DNA from: Rhodoferax aquaticus
GTDB taxonomy: Bacteria > Pseudomonadota > Gammaproteobacteria > Burkholderiales > Burkholderiaceae_C
Reading direction: 5' to 3'
Assembly: GCF_006974105.1 (NCBI RefSeq)
Contig: NZ_CP036282.1
Location: forward strand, 3,038,001 to 3,102,000
Length of the DNA stretch: 64,000 nt
Below are positions 43,921 through 52,707 of this stretch, one piece after another. A program made the translations under genes and the position numbers. Every line of letters starts with the position of its first letter. Position 1 is the stretch's first letter. The notes beneath the pieces are model-generated. The model had not been told where the DNA came from and made no database searches. It saw nothing but the letters and a program-made list of their open reading frames with translations.

Positions 43921-44477
43921 TGGGAAACCCCATCTCTAGCGAGGACCTTCAGTGCTGTCATCCAGAGTATTTTCAAGTCCAACCCGAAGGAGCGACTCTG
44001 CAGGTAGTACACGTCGAGTTGCACTTTTTGAGGAATGGGCAATTCGTCGCGACCGTTCACTTGCGCCCAGCCGGTAAGACCAGGTACCAGTGCGTGCACC
44101 CCCGCTTGGGTGCGCAGCGCAATCAGGTCCTTCTGGTTGAATAGCGCGGGCCGGGGGCCGACAAAGCTCATGTCACCTTTGAGTATGCTCCAGAGTTGAG
44201 GCAATTCGTCTAGGCTGGATTTACGCAGAAAGGAGCCGATGGGGGTCAGGTAATTCTCAGGGCTGTTCAGCAAGTGGGTGGCCACTGCGGGGGTGTCTAC
44301 ACACATGGAGCGAAACTTGGGCATCTTGAAAATCTTGTTATTGCGGCCGACACGGTCACTCCAATAAAGCACAGGCCCTGGCGAAGTCATCCGCACCATT
44401 ACAGAGGTGATAAGCAAGGGCACGCCAAATAGGATTGCGGCCAGCAGTGCGAGCATTAAGTCAAAAATTCTCTTCAT
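43917..44477 (-). CDS. Initiating undecaprenyl-phosphate sugar-1-phosphate transferase (PglC/WbaP type)
   Basis: A 186-residue small monotopic transferase. It has one N-terminal hydrophobic helix (KRIFDLMLALLAAILFGVPL), the SPGPVLYWSDRVGRN motif, FKMPKFRSM, the catalytic DE in LRKSSLDELPQLWSILKGDM and the C-terminal GLTGWAQVNGRDELP. It moves a sugar-1-phosphate from UDP to undecaprenyl phosphate in the inner membrane, beginning repeat-unit assembly. Size matches the minimal PglC form, and the CapD-like dehydratase is downstream with an overlap, so the sugar is probably a 6-deoxy-hexosamine. Confidence 0.93.
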   Translation of the reverse strand: MKRIFDLMLALLAAILFGVPLLITSVMVRMTSPGPVLYWSDRVGRNNKIFKMPKFRSMCVDTPAVATHLLNSPENYLTPIGSFLRKSSLDELPQLWSILKGDMSFVGPRPALFNQKDLIALRTQAGVHALVPGLTGWAQVNGRDELPIPQKVQLDVYYLQSRSFGLDLKILWMTALKVLARDGVSH

Positions 44478-44907
44478 TGGGTCTACGACGCTCTATGAGT
44501 AAAGGGCAGGCCTGCAAGCCCACTTTATAGAACAGTTTGGGTTCGATTTGGAAAAATGCATCCACTATTTGGTTTGATGCGGGTTCCTGTGACCACTTCG
44601 TCATTTAGTCCGCCTATGTGCTTTGCGGGATTGGGGCACGATATTCTCGTCTGATCGTGTCCAATCATGAGGAGGCACATCACCTCAAACAGCAGCGGGC
44701 TCAAGTACTCGAATAAGCACCTCACCAGGAATGTTCATACCCTCGTTCAGCCGGCTGATCATGCAGATAAACAGCGAAGATATGTACAAAAGAACTTCGT
44801 ATGCGCTGTTAAGGGGGCAATGTAGGGCTCAGTATCTTTCACTAGCATGTTTGCCTGTTTCATCACCCTGATGCGCAGTCAGGGCAAGCTATAGCGACAC
44901 GTGGACC
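44478..44907. other. Non-coding gap inside the polysaccharide locus
   Basis: In a locus where genes otherwise touch, 430 bases lie between the transferase and the 2-epimerase genes. They contain only short frames with no family likeness, the longest minus-strand one about 66 codons (44525-44725) without a good ribosome site. A small stem CCCTGA/TCAGGG lies at 44866-44884, just after the epimerase stop. It may be the site of a lost gene or a promoter for the last two genes. Confidence 0.45.
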
Positions 44908-46029
44908 TCACTGCCGCCATACAGTGCGGTTCACATATCCGGTGTAACTCATCACCAAGCGTAAAATTTTGCGTGAGACCGCCGGTGCTAGATAGTCCGT
45001 CACTTGGCGCATAGGACCATGCTCGGCAAATTGCTCACAGACAACTTTAACGGCATAGAGCACTTCTTCTTTCTTGAGGCCGCACATGATCAACGTACCC
45101 TCATCCATGCCCTCCGGGCGCTCATGCGCGTAGCGGATGGTAATAGCGGGAATATTCAGCAAAGTGGACTCTTCAGTGATGGTACCGCTGTCAGAGATCA
45201 CGCATTTGGCCTCCATCTGCAACTTTATAAAGTCAAAAAAACCTAGAGGTCTGGCAAAATCTACTAATGAGTGAATTTCTGTCACGCCCAGCGCATCCAA
45301 GCGCTTGCGAGTGCGCGGGTGCGTGGAAACGATGATCGGGAAACCGTAAGTGTCGGCTAGCGCGTTTAGCGTGGTGACCAGATCGCGCAAGTTTTCTGGA
45401 GTATCTACATTTTCTTCACGGTGGGCGCTGACCACGAAAAACTCGCCGCGCTTGAATCCGAGTCGTTGCACTGCATCTGACTTTTCGATGCTTGGCATGT
45501 AGTGCGTCAGCACTTCGTCCATGTGCGAGCCTGTCTTGACTATGGTCTCTGGCCGGATTCCTTCGGCAATCAGATAGCGGCGAGCATGCTCGGTCAGCAC
45601 GAGGTTAATGTCGCTCAGGTGATCCAGTACTTTGCGGTTGAGCTCCTCGGGCACACGCTGGTCAAAGCAGCGGTTGCCCGCCTCCATGTGGAACACCGGG
45701 ATCTTCCGCCGCTTGGCGGCAATCACGGCCAAGCATGAATTAGTGTCACCATAAAGCAGCACGGCATCCGGCTCTTCTTTGGCAAAGATTTCGTCGGCCT
45801 TCATGATGACCTGCGCAATGGTTTGCGCGGCGTTTTCTCCGACCGCGCCCAGAAAATGATCAGGCTTGCGGATTTCCAGGTCCTCAAAAAAAATCTGGTT
45901 CAGTTCGTAGTCGTAGTTTTGCCCGGTATGAACGAGCACGTGCCGGGTGTGACGGTCCAACTCGGCGATCACACGGCTCATCTTGATGAGCTCGGGCCGA
46001 GTGCCCACGATGGTCATGACTTTAAGCAT
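44908..46029 (-). CDS. UDP-HexNAc 2-epimerase (WecB/FnlC/WbvD type)
   Basis: A 373-residue non-hydrolysing epimerase: TIVGTRPELIKMSRVIAELD at the N-terminus, YGDTNSCLAVIAAKRRKIPV, HMEAGNRCFDQRVPEELNR and the C-terminal ISDSGTITEESTLLNIPAIT. Its start overlaps the capE-like gene by 8 bases. With that gene and the RmlD-like reductase it makes up the three-enzyme set for UDP-L-FucNAc or UDP-L-QuiNAc, where this enzyme does the final C2 inversion. That role comes from context; plain WecB activity on UDP-GlcNAc cannot be excluded. Confidence 0.92.
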   Translation of the reverse strand: MLKVMTIVGTRPELIKMSRVIAELDRHTRHVLVHTGQNYDYELNQIFFEDLEIRKPDHFLGAVGENAAQTIAQVIMKADEIFAKEEPDAVLLYGDTNSCLAVIAAKRRKIPVFHMEAGNRCFDQRVPEELNRKVLDHLSDINLVLTEHARRYLIAEGIRPETIVKTGSHMDEVLTHYMPSIEKSDAVQRLGFKRGEFFVVSAHREENVDTPENLRDLVTTLNALADTYGFPIIVSTHPRTRKRLDALGVTEIHSLVDFARPLGFFDFIKLQMEAKCVISDSGTITEESTLLNIPAITIRYAHERPEGMDEGTLIMCGLKKEEVLYAVKVVCEQFAEHGPMRQVTDYLAPAVSRKILRLVMSYTGYVNRTVWRQ

Positions 46030-47032
46030 GGAGTTCTTCCTTGATGTAATCCAGTTCTAGCAAAAGTTTTTTGATCCGCTCAACATCCAGCCGATCCGTG
46101 TTGTGCGAGGTGTAGTCGTCCAGATGCGACAACTTTTCCTCTCCCTCGCTGAAGTACTGGGCATAATTCAAATCCCGGTTATCGGCAGGCACACGGAAAT
46201 AGTCGCCCATGTCTTCCGCCTTGGCCATTTCCTCGCGAGAAATCAGGGACTCATAGAGTTTTTCCCCATGACGCGTTCCGATGATGCGAACGGGGTTGTC
46301 TTTCCTGAAAATTTCCTTGAGCGCCTGGGCCAGGTCGGCCACGGTGGAAGCCGGCGCCTTCTGCACAAACAGGTCGCCCTGCTTGCCGTGCTGGAAGGCA
46401 TACAAAACCAAGTCCACGGAGTCTTCCAACGACATCAAAAAGCGCGTCATGGCCGGGTCAGTCACCGTCAACGGCTTACCCTCCTTGATCTGCGACACAA
46501 ACAGCGGAATAACAGAGCCCCTTGACGCCATAACGTTTCCGTATCGGGTGGCACACATTACAGTCTCGTTTTCTCGCTGGGTGCGTGCCTTGGCAACCAT
46601 CAGTTTTTCAGCCATCGCCTTGGAGATACCCATGGCATTGATGGGGTACACTGCCTTGTCGGTACTGAGAACCACCACCCGCTTGACGCCATTGGCCGTG
46701 GCGGCGTTCATAACGTTCTCAGTGCCCAGCACATTGGTACGCACAGCCTCCATCGGATAGAACTCGCAAGATGGCACCTGTTTCAAGGCCGCAGCATGGA
46801 ACACATAGTCCACCCCCTTGATGGCCTGCGAAACGCTGTCGTACTCACGCACATCGCCGATGTAGAACTTCAGCTTGCTATGGTTGAGCGCAATGCGCAT
46901 CTCTTCCTGCTTTTTTTCATCGCGGCTGAAGATACGGATTTCACGCACATCGGTGGCCAAAAAGCGCTTCAAGACGGTGTGGCCAAAAGACCCCGTCCCG
47001 CCGGTAATCATCAACACCTTGTTATTGAACAT
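46022..47032 (-). CDS. UDP-GlcNAc 4,6-dehydratase/5-epimerase (CapE/FnlA/WbjB type)
   Basis: A 336-residue soluble SDR. It has MITGGTGSFGHTVLKRFLAT for NAD(P), IFSRDEKKQEEMR, FHAAALKQVPSCEFYPMEAV and the catalytic STDKAVYPINAMGISKAMAE with Met in place of Tyr, all diagnostic for CapE/FnlA. It removes water from UDP-GlcNAc and inverts C5, opening the path to L-configured 6-deoxy-hexosamines. I chose ATG 47032; an in-frame extension to 47098 would run into the preceding reductase gene. Confidence 0.93.
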   Translation of the reverse strand: MFNNKVLMITGGTGSFGHTVLKRFLATDVREIRIFSRDEKKQEEMRIALNHSKLKFYIGDVREYDSVSQAIKGVDYVFHAAALKQVPSCEFYPMEAVRTNVLGTENVMNAATANGVKRVVVLSTDKAVYPINAMGISKAMAEKLMVAKARTQRENETVMCATRYGNVMASRGSVIPLFVSQIKEGKPLTVTDPAMTRFLMSLEDSVDLVLYAFQHGKQGDLFVQKAPASTVADLAQALKEIFRKDNPVRIIGTRHGEKLYESLISREEMAKAEDMGDYFRVPADNRDLNYAQYFSEGEEKLSHLDDYTSHNTDRLDVERIKKLLLELDYIKEELHA

Positions 47033-47058
47033 GTTGTCCCCGTTCTGGTTGTCCCGTG

Positions 47059-47913
47059 TTATCTGGATGCGTGCATTGCGTGAATTAGTTCCGGCCAACC
47101 TGCCGCCTTGTAACCCGTAACTTGGCTAAAGCGCGAGGAGTTGAGCGAACGATCGATCGTAAACTCATCATCACGAACAACATCAATCTGCTTGCAATAC
47201 GCTTTGGCAATGAACTTCAGCAACTCATACTTGCCTATCGGATCTGCGCCCACATGGTACAGCCCGTGCAAATCATGTTGAGGGATCACCACTTCTCGCA
47301 CCACGCGCGCAAATTCAGTACTGGGCAGGCCCGAGAAGATGGCGCGGTTGAATCCCTTGCAGCTTCCCTGCTGCGCCAAGAACCACTCTAGCAAGCCGTA
47401 GGCGCTCTGCAGTTCATGGCCGATGGTCGAGGTGCGCAAGGTGATGGCATGCGAGTAGTCCACTTCGCCCAGATACTTGGACTTGCCGTACACATCACCC
47501 GCATCCGGCGCATCTGTTTCGGCATAATTGCCTTTGGTACCGGCAAAGACACAGTCGGTACTCACATGAATCAAGCGGGCACCCGCCACAGCGCATAGGT
47601 CTGCCATGCGATGAGGCAACAGCGCGTTGAGCGGCAGCGCCAACTGCGGATCCTCCGCCACCTTGTGGTGCTTGGTCAAGCCAATGCAGTTGACCACCAC
47701 CTCCGGCTTCACGCGCGCAAACATCCGCACCAGGGCGTCATGCTTTTCCACATCAACACCGGCCAGCAGCTTGTCTTGCTGCTCGCGTGAGAAAAATCTC
47801 TTGCCATCAGCAGAGCGCAAGGTGCCCCACACCTGCCACTCTTTTTTTGCACTGAGCACGCGGAACATGGCGCTGCCGATCATGCCGCTTGCGCCGAACA
47901 CCAGAACCTTCAT
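47059..47913 (-). CDS. RmlD/WbvR-like NDP-4-keto-sugar reductase
   Basis: A 284-residue SDR: VLVFGASGMIGSAMFRVLSA, VVNCIGLTKHHKVAEDPQLA, then STDCVFAGTKGNYAETD and the catalytic Tyr-Lys in VYGKSKYLGEV. It is RmlD-like and much shorter than CapF/FnlB, which carries a cupin tail. With the CapE-like and 2-epimerase neighbours this best fits the UDP-L-RhaNAc to UDP-L-QuiNAc pathway (WbvB-WbvR-WbvD), rather than UDP-L-FucNAc. That is inference from gene set and length. Its start overlaps the WbuB-like gene by 4 bases. Confidence 0.87.
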   Translation of the reverse strand: MKVLVFGASGMIGSAMFRVLSAKKEWQVWGTLRSADGKRFFSREQQDKLLAGVDVEKHDALVRMFARVKPEVVVNCIGLTKHHKVAEDPQLALPLNALLPHRMADLCAVAGARLIHVSTDCVFAGTKGNYAETDAPDAGDVYGKSKYLGEVDYSHAITLRTSTIGHELQSAYGLLEWFLAQQGSCKGFNRAIFSGLPSTEFARVVREVVIPQHDLHGLYHVGADPIGKYELLKFIAKAYCKQIDVVRDDEFTIDRSLNSSRFSQVTGYKAAGWPELIHAMHASR

Positions 47914-49148
47914 ACCGCATCCTCACCAGTTTTGGACGTAGCGCGCAAGTGCGCCATCAGCTCATCTACAAGTTTGTCGTGATCGAAATGCGCCTTGAAG
48001 TAGCGCCGCCCATTGGCACCCAGCCTCGCCCTGTCTTCGGATGGCATCTGGTACAACCGCAAAACGGCAGCTGCCAGGGCCTTGGCATCCTGCGCCGGCA
48101 CGCTCAAACCGGCCTGCGCCTCCCCCACCAGACGCGCGCCTTCACCGTTGAGGCAGGCTAAGATGGGGCGACCCGCTGCCATATAGGCCTGTACTTTGTT
48201 GGGCACAGTCATGGCAAAAATCGGCTCGTCGGCCAAAGTCACCAACAGCGCCCCTGCCTTTTGCATCAAACCCGGCATGGTGTTGACCGGAAAGCGCCCG
48301 GGCAAATGAAGATTGGTTAGCGCCCGGCTTTGCACCTGCTCATGCATCCAGTCCCATCGGCTGCCTTGCCCGAAGACAACGAAACGGATTTGCGGAACAT
48401 CCTTGAGCAAAGAGGCCGTCTCCACCATCACCTCCACCGCCTGGCCCGCCCCCACATTGCCGGCAAACACGACGGCGAAGCCTTCATCCAGCGCCGGAAC
48501 TACGGGAAGGAGGACGTCTGGGGATGGGGGCTCAGCAAACGTCCCATCAACCGAGTTGGGGTAATAGGCTACGGGCTTGCCCGGTGCTAGGGCCGCAACG
48601 GGCGCTTCGAACGCATGCGATTGCACCAGCAGCAGATCAGTGTGCCGGTATATCCAGCGCACCACCCACTTCACCGCATGCAGCACGCGGGCGTTGCGCA
48701 CATAACCGGTCGCCGAGAGACTTTCGGGCCACAGGTCTTGCACCCAGACTATTACCTTGCTTCCTTTCAGCCATCCAATAAACAGAGCGGGGATAGCCAG
48801 AAAAATTGGCGAAAGGCCATACGCAAAAATCACATCGTATTTGCCCTTGCGCACCATCCATGTGCCACAGAACAACCCGAAAAAAACAAAAGAGAGATAG
48901 TTGAGCAACAACCCCAAGCGGCTGTCTCTGCCACGGGGAAACAGAGGAACGCGGTGCAACAAAGCGCCTTTCCACTGTTCTCGATGGAGGCCAAAGGCAC
49001 GGTAACCCGGTGCTATGACCCCCTCGGGGTAATTAGGCTTGCCCGTCAATACTTCGACTTCTATCCCACGATCAACTAGGCTCGCCACAATCGCATTGAT
49101 GCGGAAATTCTCCGGCCAAAAATATTGGCTTACTATGAGTACGCGCAC
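47910..49148 (-). CDS. WbuB-like GT4 glycosyltransferase
   Basis: A 412-residue GT-B fold transferase. The N-terminal half starts VRVLIVSQYFWPENFRINAI and has YPEGVIAPGYRAFGLHREQW and VWVQDLWPESLSATG; the C-terminal half has VVFAGNVGAGQAVEVMVETA and FAMTVPNKVQAYMAAGRPIL, the nucleotide-sugar site. WbuB enzymes add L-FucNAc or L-QuiNAc next to fnl-type genes in O-antigen loci, which matches the genes just downstream. The start codon is GTG, with the preceding stop one base before it. It acts at the cytoplasmic face of the inner membrane. Confidence 0.9.
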   Translation of the reverse strand: MRVLIVSQYFWPENFRINAIVASLVDRGIEVEVLTGKPNYPEGVIAPGYRAFGLHREQWKGALLHRVPLFPRGRDSRLGLLLNYLSFVFFGLFCGTWMVRKGKYDVIFAYGLSPIFLAIPALFIGWLKGSKVIVWVQDLWPESLSATGYVRNARVLHAVKWVVRWIYRHTDLLLVQSHAFEAPVAALAPGKPVAYYPNSVDGTFAEPPSPDVLLPVVPALDEGFAVVFAGNVGAGQAVEVMVETASLLKDVPQIRFVVFGQGSRWDWMHEQVQSRALTNLHLPGRFPVNTMPGLMQKAGALLVTLADEPIFAMTVPNKVQAYMAAGRPILACLNGEGARLVGEAQAGLSVPAQDAKALAAAVLRLYQMPSEDRARLGANGRRYFKAHFDHDKLVDELMAHLRATSKTGEDAV

Positions 49149-49149
49149 G

Positions 49150-50565
49150 TCAACCCCTTATACGAGAAGCAAGTGTCTCAGGCCGGCTCCAAAGTGCCAA
49201 CGAGGCAACGAGGACGAGGCTGACGAACAACCATACTGGGAAAATCTGGAAGCGCATGACAAAACCAGACAACATGCAAAACAACAGTGCAGCAAGTGCA
49301 TAAACATTGGAGAGGTATGGTTTTGCCGCACAAACCTGTACGCCCCAAGCCAGCAACCCAGACACTGACAGAATTACAGTGCCCAACCCGAACCACCCAG
49401 TGTCCTGGTACAAAACAAGCCAGCCAGCATCGCGCCCCTCACCCACAAAGCGCCCTTCTATCGACTCCACTATCTCACGTGGGGAAACTTGTGAGAAATC
49501 AATCGGACTACCTCCAATCAATTGATACAGCTCACTGATTACATGACCAATTTTCATCAACCCATAATTCATCAATTGAACAGGCGCGACGGCGAACCGT
49601 TCCCCTAGCAAGGCGATTTCATGCCAACCAACTGCGCTAGTCAGGAAGTGAGGCGCCACCCAAGCGGCACCGACATATATTGCCAGCATGGTCATAGGCA
49701 GCACCATCAGAGGCAGCCAGATCAACCGCTTTCCAAATAGCAGCAGCAGCGCCATCGGTGCGAACAATGCCACCAGCAGCAGATAACCCGAACTACGCGA
49801 TCCGGAGAAATATATCGCTACCGATGACAGAACCATGCCCGACAACATCATTTTCCGATGCCGTTTATGCTCATCCAAACCATAGGCGCAGCCTAGATAT
49901 ACGAGCGATGCCCAATAACCGAATAAATTTGGATTGAACAGGATAGAGCTCGCACGATAAACCATCACCCCCGTACTGCTCATCGTGCCGGCCCAAGAGG
50001 AATGGGTGAACACCTCGTAGACGGCTATACAGTTTACTGCACCAAACACGAGCAGGCCAACCACTCCCCACATGTATCCGCGATCGATATCAATCACCTG
50101 CTCACCACTCATAGACAGGAAGGCAATTAGCGAAAAAGCGAGCATCGCCTCAATTGAGATCACATTCTTTAACTGCAGCCAGTCGCCGTCCTGCACATTG
50201 AAAAGATAGCCTGTAAATATGGCAACCATGACCAGCAATACTGAGAGAATTAATATTCTGTCGACTTCACGATTCAATGGAAATTGCTTGTAGGCCAGCT
50301 TACCCAATAGAACAACTACAACACCAACCAAAGACAGCGCAGATATCCCTGCCAGCACCCCCCCTCCATTCAGATGCATTGCGGCCATCACGCCCACCCT
50401 ATCTGAACTTACCAATGCTGCAACAGAAAAACCAAAGTGCAATGTGCCATATACAAACGAAACAAATAACAGCGTTACAACATCCCTCCTGCGATTCAGA
50501 ATTAAAAATAAAAAAATAACCAATAACACATTAATCAACTCAACTAGGTTTATATTTGCACCCAT
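49150..50565 (-). CDS. Probable Wzy-type O-antigen polymerase
   Basis: A 471-residue protein with about 11-12 membrane helices and a large periplasmic loop around residues 310-400 (SPREIVESIEGRFVGEGRDA, then GWLVLYQDTGWFGLGT). Low sequence identity but this shape is typical of Wzy, which joins repeat units in the periplasm. The D-x-GW ending before a helix is common in the family. I chose ATG 50565; a longer start is possible. Its 5' end and the 140 bases upstream are clearly AT-rich compared with neighbours, a common sign of transfer in O-antigen genes. Confidence 0.75.
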   Translation of the reverse strand: MGANINLVELINVLLVIFLFLILNRRRDVVTLLFVSFVYGTLHFGFSVAALVSSDRVGVMAAMHLNGGGVLAGISALSLVGVVVVLLGKLAYKQFPLNREVDRILILSVLLVMVAIFTGYLFNVQDGDWLQLKNVISIEAMLAFSLIAFLSMSGEQVIDIDRGYMWGVVGLLVFGAVNCIAVYEVFTHSSWAGTMSSTGVMVYRASSILFNPNLFGYWASLVYLGCAYGLDEHKRHRKMMLSGMVLSSVAIYFSGSRSSGYLLLVALFAPMALLLLFGKRLIWLPLMVLPMTMLAIYVGAAWVAPHFLTSAVGWHEIALLGERFAVAPVQLMNYGLMKIGHVISELYQLIGGSPIDFSQVSPREIVESIEGRFVGEGRDAGWLVLYQDTGWFGLGTVILSVSGLLAWGVQVCAAKPYLSNVYALAALLFCMLSGFVMRFQIFPVWLFVSLVLVASLALWSRPETLASRIRG

Positions 50566-50705
50566 GAAAATATCAAAATAAACACACAACCAATATAAAA
50601 ATAATTTTTACTATGCAATCTTATAATAATTTTTAGCAACCTTCACGCCCCATATTGTATTTTACGCAACGGCTTCTTTTAATTTTCACCACTTTAGACA
50701 GGCAA

Positions 50706-51854
50706 TCAAAGCGATTTTCGACCAACTTTCTGAATCAAGTTAAAATACAATTCCCAGTAACGCCGTATCACCACCACCCAAGAGTACTCCCCCATTACAT
50801 ATTTATGTATCGTACCCGCCGCCACTTCGATCTTCCCTGTATCTGACAAAACTTTATGCAGCCCCGTACTTATCCCTTCAATCGTAGCCGGTACCACCCA
50901 ACCCGCCCCATTATCGGCAATTTGATTAAAACCGCATTGATTCGTCAGTAATACGGGCGTGCCAGCCACCCCAGCCTCAAGCACAACAATTGACATCGCC
51001 TCATGTCTTGAGGGAATGGCCAAGAATGTTGCGGCATGATAGGCGTGCGACTTATCTGCCCCACCTAGATAGCCGAGAAAGTGCACTCGATCTGCGACAT
51101 TCTCAGCTTTCACAAGCGCCTTCAATTCTGCCAGCATACCTCCATCCGGCCCCACAAATACCAGATCAATTGCCGGGAATTTATCCTTGATTGTGCAAAA
51201 AGCTTGCAGCAACATGTCAGGCCCTTTGATCAGGTTCAAACGTCCCACAAACAGAATGAAGGCCTTCCCCAAACCGAATTTGGCTCGGAATCCCGCATCA
51301 TCTTCAGCAAGGAAGTCTGATTCTGCGATCCCATTGGGAATTACATGGACTCTATCTTGCTCTACCCCATACGCCCTAAATGAACTGAGCTCATCTGGAG
51401 TTACCGCTATGCACATCGATGCATCGCGTATTATTTTTCCACCAACAACTGTATTATAGATTTTCTTGAATAATTTCGACCTACCAAAAATATCCAACGC
51501 CCCGGCAGGACAAACCACATATGGCTTTTTTTGTTTGCGCACCGCGAGATACACCAGTGCATTAAGTACCGTCCAATGGCCCATCAGGTGAATCACATCC
51601 GCTTCCGCCACAAGGTCATTTATTTGGCGAAAGGAAAATTTGGGCACATAAAACCTCCTGACGAGACAAGGCAATGCGATCACCCGCCCCTCTCCAAGAA
51701 AGCTTTTCCTTTCGGCATCCAATCCTGTATCGATGGTCAAAATACGGCAGTCCGCCCCGGATTGGGCGAGCGCTTTGCTCATCTGAAAAGATCTTTCTGC
51801 CTCCCCCCCGCCGGTAACCGGATCTATCGTATTGCTCACATTTAATATCTTCAT
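50706..51854 (-). CDS. GT4 glycosyltransferase
   Basis: A 382-residue retaining transferase: MKILNVSNTIDPVTGGGEAE at the N-terminus, HLMGHWTVLNALVYLAVRKQ, then ILFVGRLNLIKGPDMLLQAF and PSRHEAMSIVVLEAGVAGTP with the E-x7-E motif. The C-terminal half is well conserved; the donor sugar is unknown. It overlaps the GT2 gene upstream by 4 bases. A run of seven G codes for the GGGEAE turn near 51802-51808. It would add one sugar of the repeat unit in the cytoplasm. Confidence 0.92.
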   Translation of the reverse strand: MKILNVSNTIDPVTGGGEAERSFQMSKALAQSGADCRILTIDTGLDAERKSFLGEGRVIALPCLVRRFYVPKFSFRQINDLVAEADVIHLMGHWTVLNALVYLAVRKQKKPYVVCPAGALDIFGRSKLFKKIYNTVVGGKIIRDASMCIAVTPDELSSFRAYGVEQDRVHVIPNGIAESDFLAEDDAGFRAKFGLGKAFILFVGRLNLIKGPDMLLQAFCTIKDKFPAIDLVFVGPDGGMLAELKALVKAENVADRVHFLGYLGGADKSHAYHAATFLAIPSRHEAMSIVVLEAGVAGTPVLLTNQCGFNQIADNGAGWVVPATIEGISTGLHKVLSDTGKIEVAAGTIHKYVMGEYSWVVVIRRYWELYFNLIQKVGRKSL

Positions 51855-52696
51855 TGCGGATATCGTTGTCCGATTTGAGCAGCGGGAGCATCGTAGGAGC
51901 CGAAACACGCCAGAAAGAGCACTTTGAGAACAGACCAATTTCCCTTGAGGCCGCTGATCTTGGTCGGAACATCACCCGTCATGGGATATCTCCTAACTGT
52001 TGGCATCTCGGCGCAACTATAACCGAGCCTTGGTATCCGATAAGAAAGATACGCAAGCAGCTCATAACCGCTAAAGACATTGCGAAACGGCGCGACTTTT
52101 TCATCCAGCAACACTCTTTTGCTGTACGCCCTAAAACCCTGAGTCGTGTCCGTCCAGTGGAATCCCGAGAACAAACTCAACATCGGTGCATGAACAAAAC
52201 GGATGGCTAGGTCGCGCGATTTTGGTGTGTTCTCAGCCCCCCCCCCGGCAATGAACCGCGAGGCTTGCACGAAATCCACACCGCCCTGCAAGGCATCGAC
52301 AAAACGCGGTATCGCTTCCGGATCATCCTTGTCGTTTCCGTCTATCGTGACTATTCCTTCATAACCTTGATCAAGTGCAAAGGCATAGGCACAACGCAGT
52401 TGGGCACTCAATTTACCGGGCCCGGTTTTAACCAGCAAGGCGCGTACGCCTTGCTGTTGAAGTGACTCCAAGCCCAGCGAAGCATCGGTGCTGCCGCCAT
52501 CCACTATGATGATGTCAGTAAGTTCGGCAATGTTGTATGCCGCCATTCGGGCGAGCAGACTCTGTATCCTTGCCCCTTCATTGATGACAGGGATCACGAC
52601 GCAATAAGAGCGCTGTCGTCCTAACCACAGCGGAGTATCAAATATCGGAACCTGCCAGGTCCCGCGCATTTCCGGAGGTGAATCTGAAGTCATCAT
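51851..52696 (-). CDS. GT2 glycosyltransferase of the DPM/DPG-synthase-like group
   Basis: A 281-residue inverting transferase without membrane helices. The GT-A core is YCVVIPVINEGARIQSLLAR, then DIIIVDGGSTDASLGLES, and the metal-binding IVTIDGNDKDDPEAIPRFVD, with TDTTQGFRAYSKRVLLDE further on. The pattern G-N-D-K-D-D-P is DPM-like, so it may use a polyprenyl phosphate as acceptor. An uninterrupted G10 run (52237-52246 on the plus strand as C10) codes for AGGGAE near residue 160, a slippage-prone tract. The start is near 52696 (MMTSDSPP). It follows the small SMR-like gene by 11 bases. Confidence 0.88.
   Translation of the reverse strand: MMTSDSPPEMRGTWQVPIFDTPLWLGRQRSYCVVIPVINEGARIQSLLARMAAYNIAELTDIIIVDGGSTDASLGLESLQQQGVRALLVKTGPGKLSAQLRCAYAFALDQGYEGIVTIDGNDKDDPEAIPRFVDALQGGVDFVQASRFIAGGGAENTPKSRDLAIRFVHAPMLSLFSGFHWTDTTQGFRAYSKRVLLDEKVAPFRNVFSGYELLAYLSYRIPRLGYSCAEMPTVRRYPMTGDVPTKISGLKGNWSVLKVLFLACFGSYDAPAAQIGQRYPQ
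52237..52246. repeat. Poly-C/G(10) tract inside the GT2 gene
   Basis: Ten C on the plus strand, G10 on the coding strand, about 450 bases into the GT2 gene. A gain or loss of one base would truncate the enzyme before its C-terminal half. No other run of this length is seen outside the polysaccharide locus. Confidence 0.7.
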
Positions 52697-52707
52697 CTGC
52701 TTTCTGT

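Noticed and set aside
44866..44884. CCCTGA/TCAGGG stem after the 2-epimerase as a terminator
   Set aside because: The stem is only 6 bp and no T-run follows on either strand; it is noted only as part of the gap.
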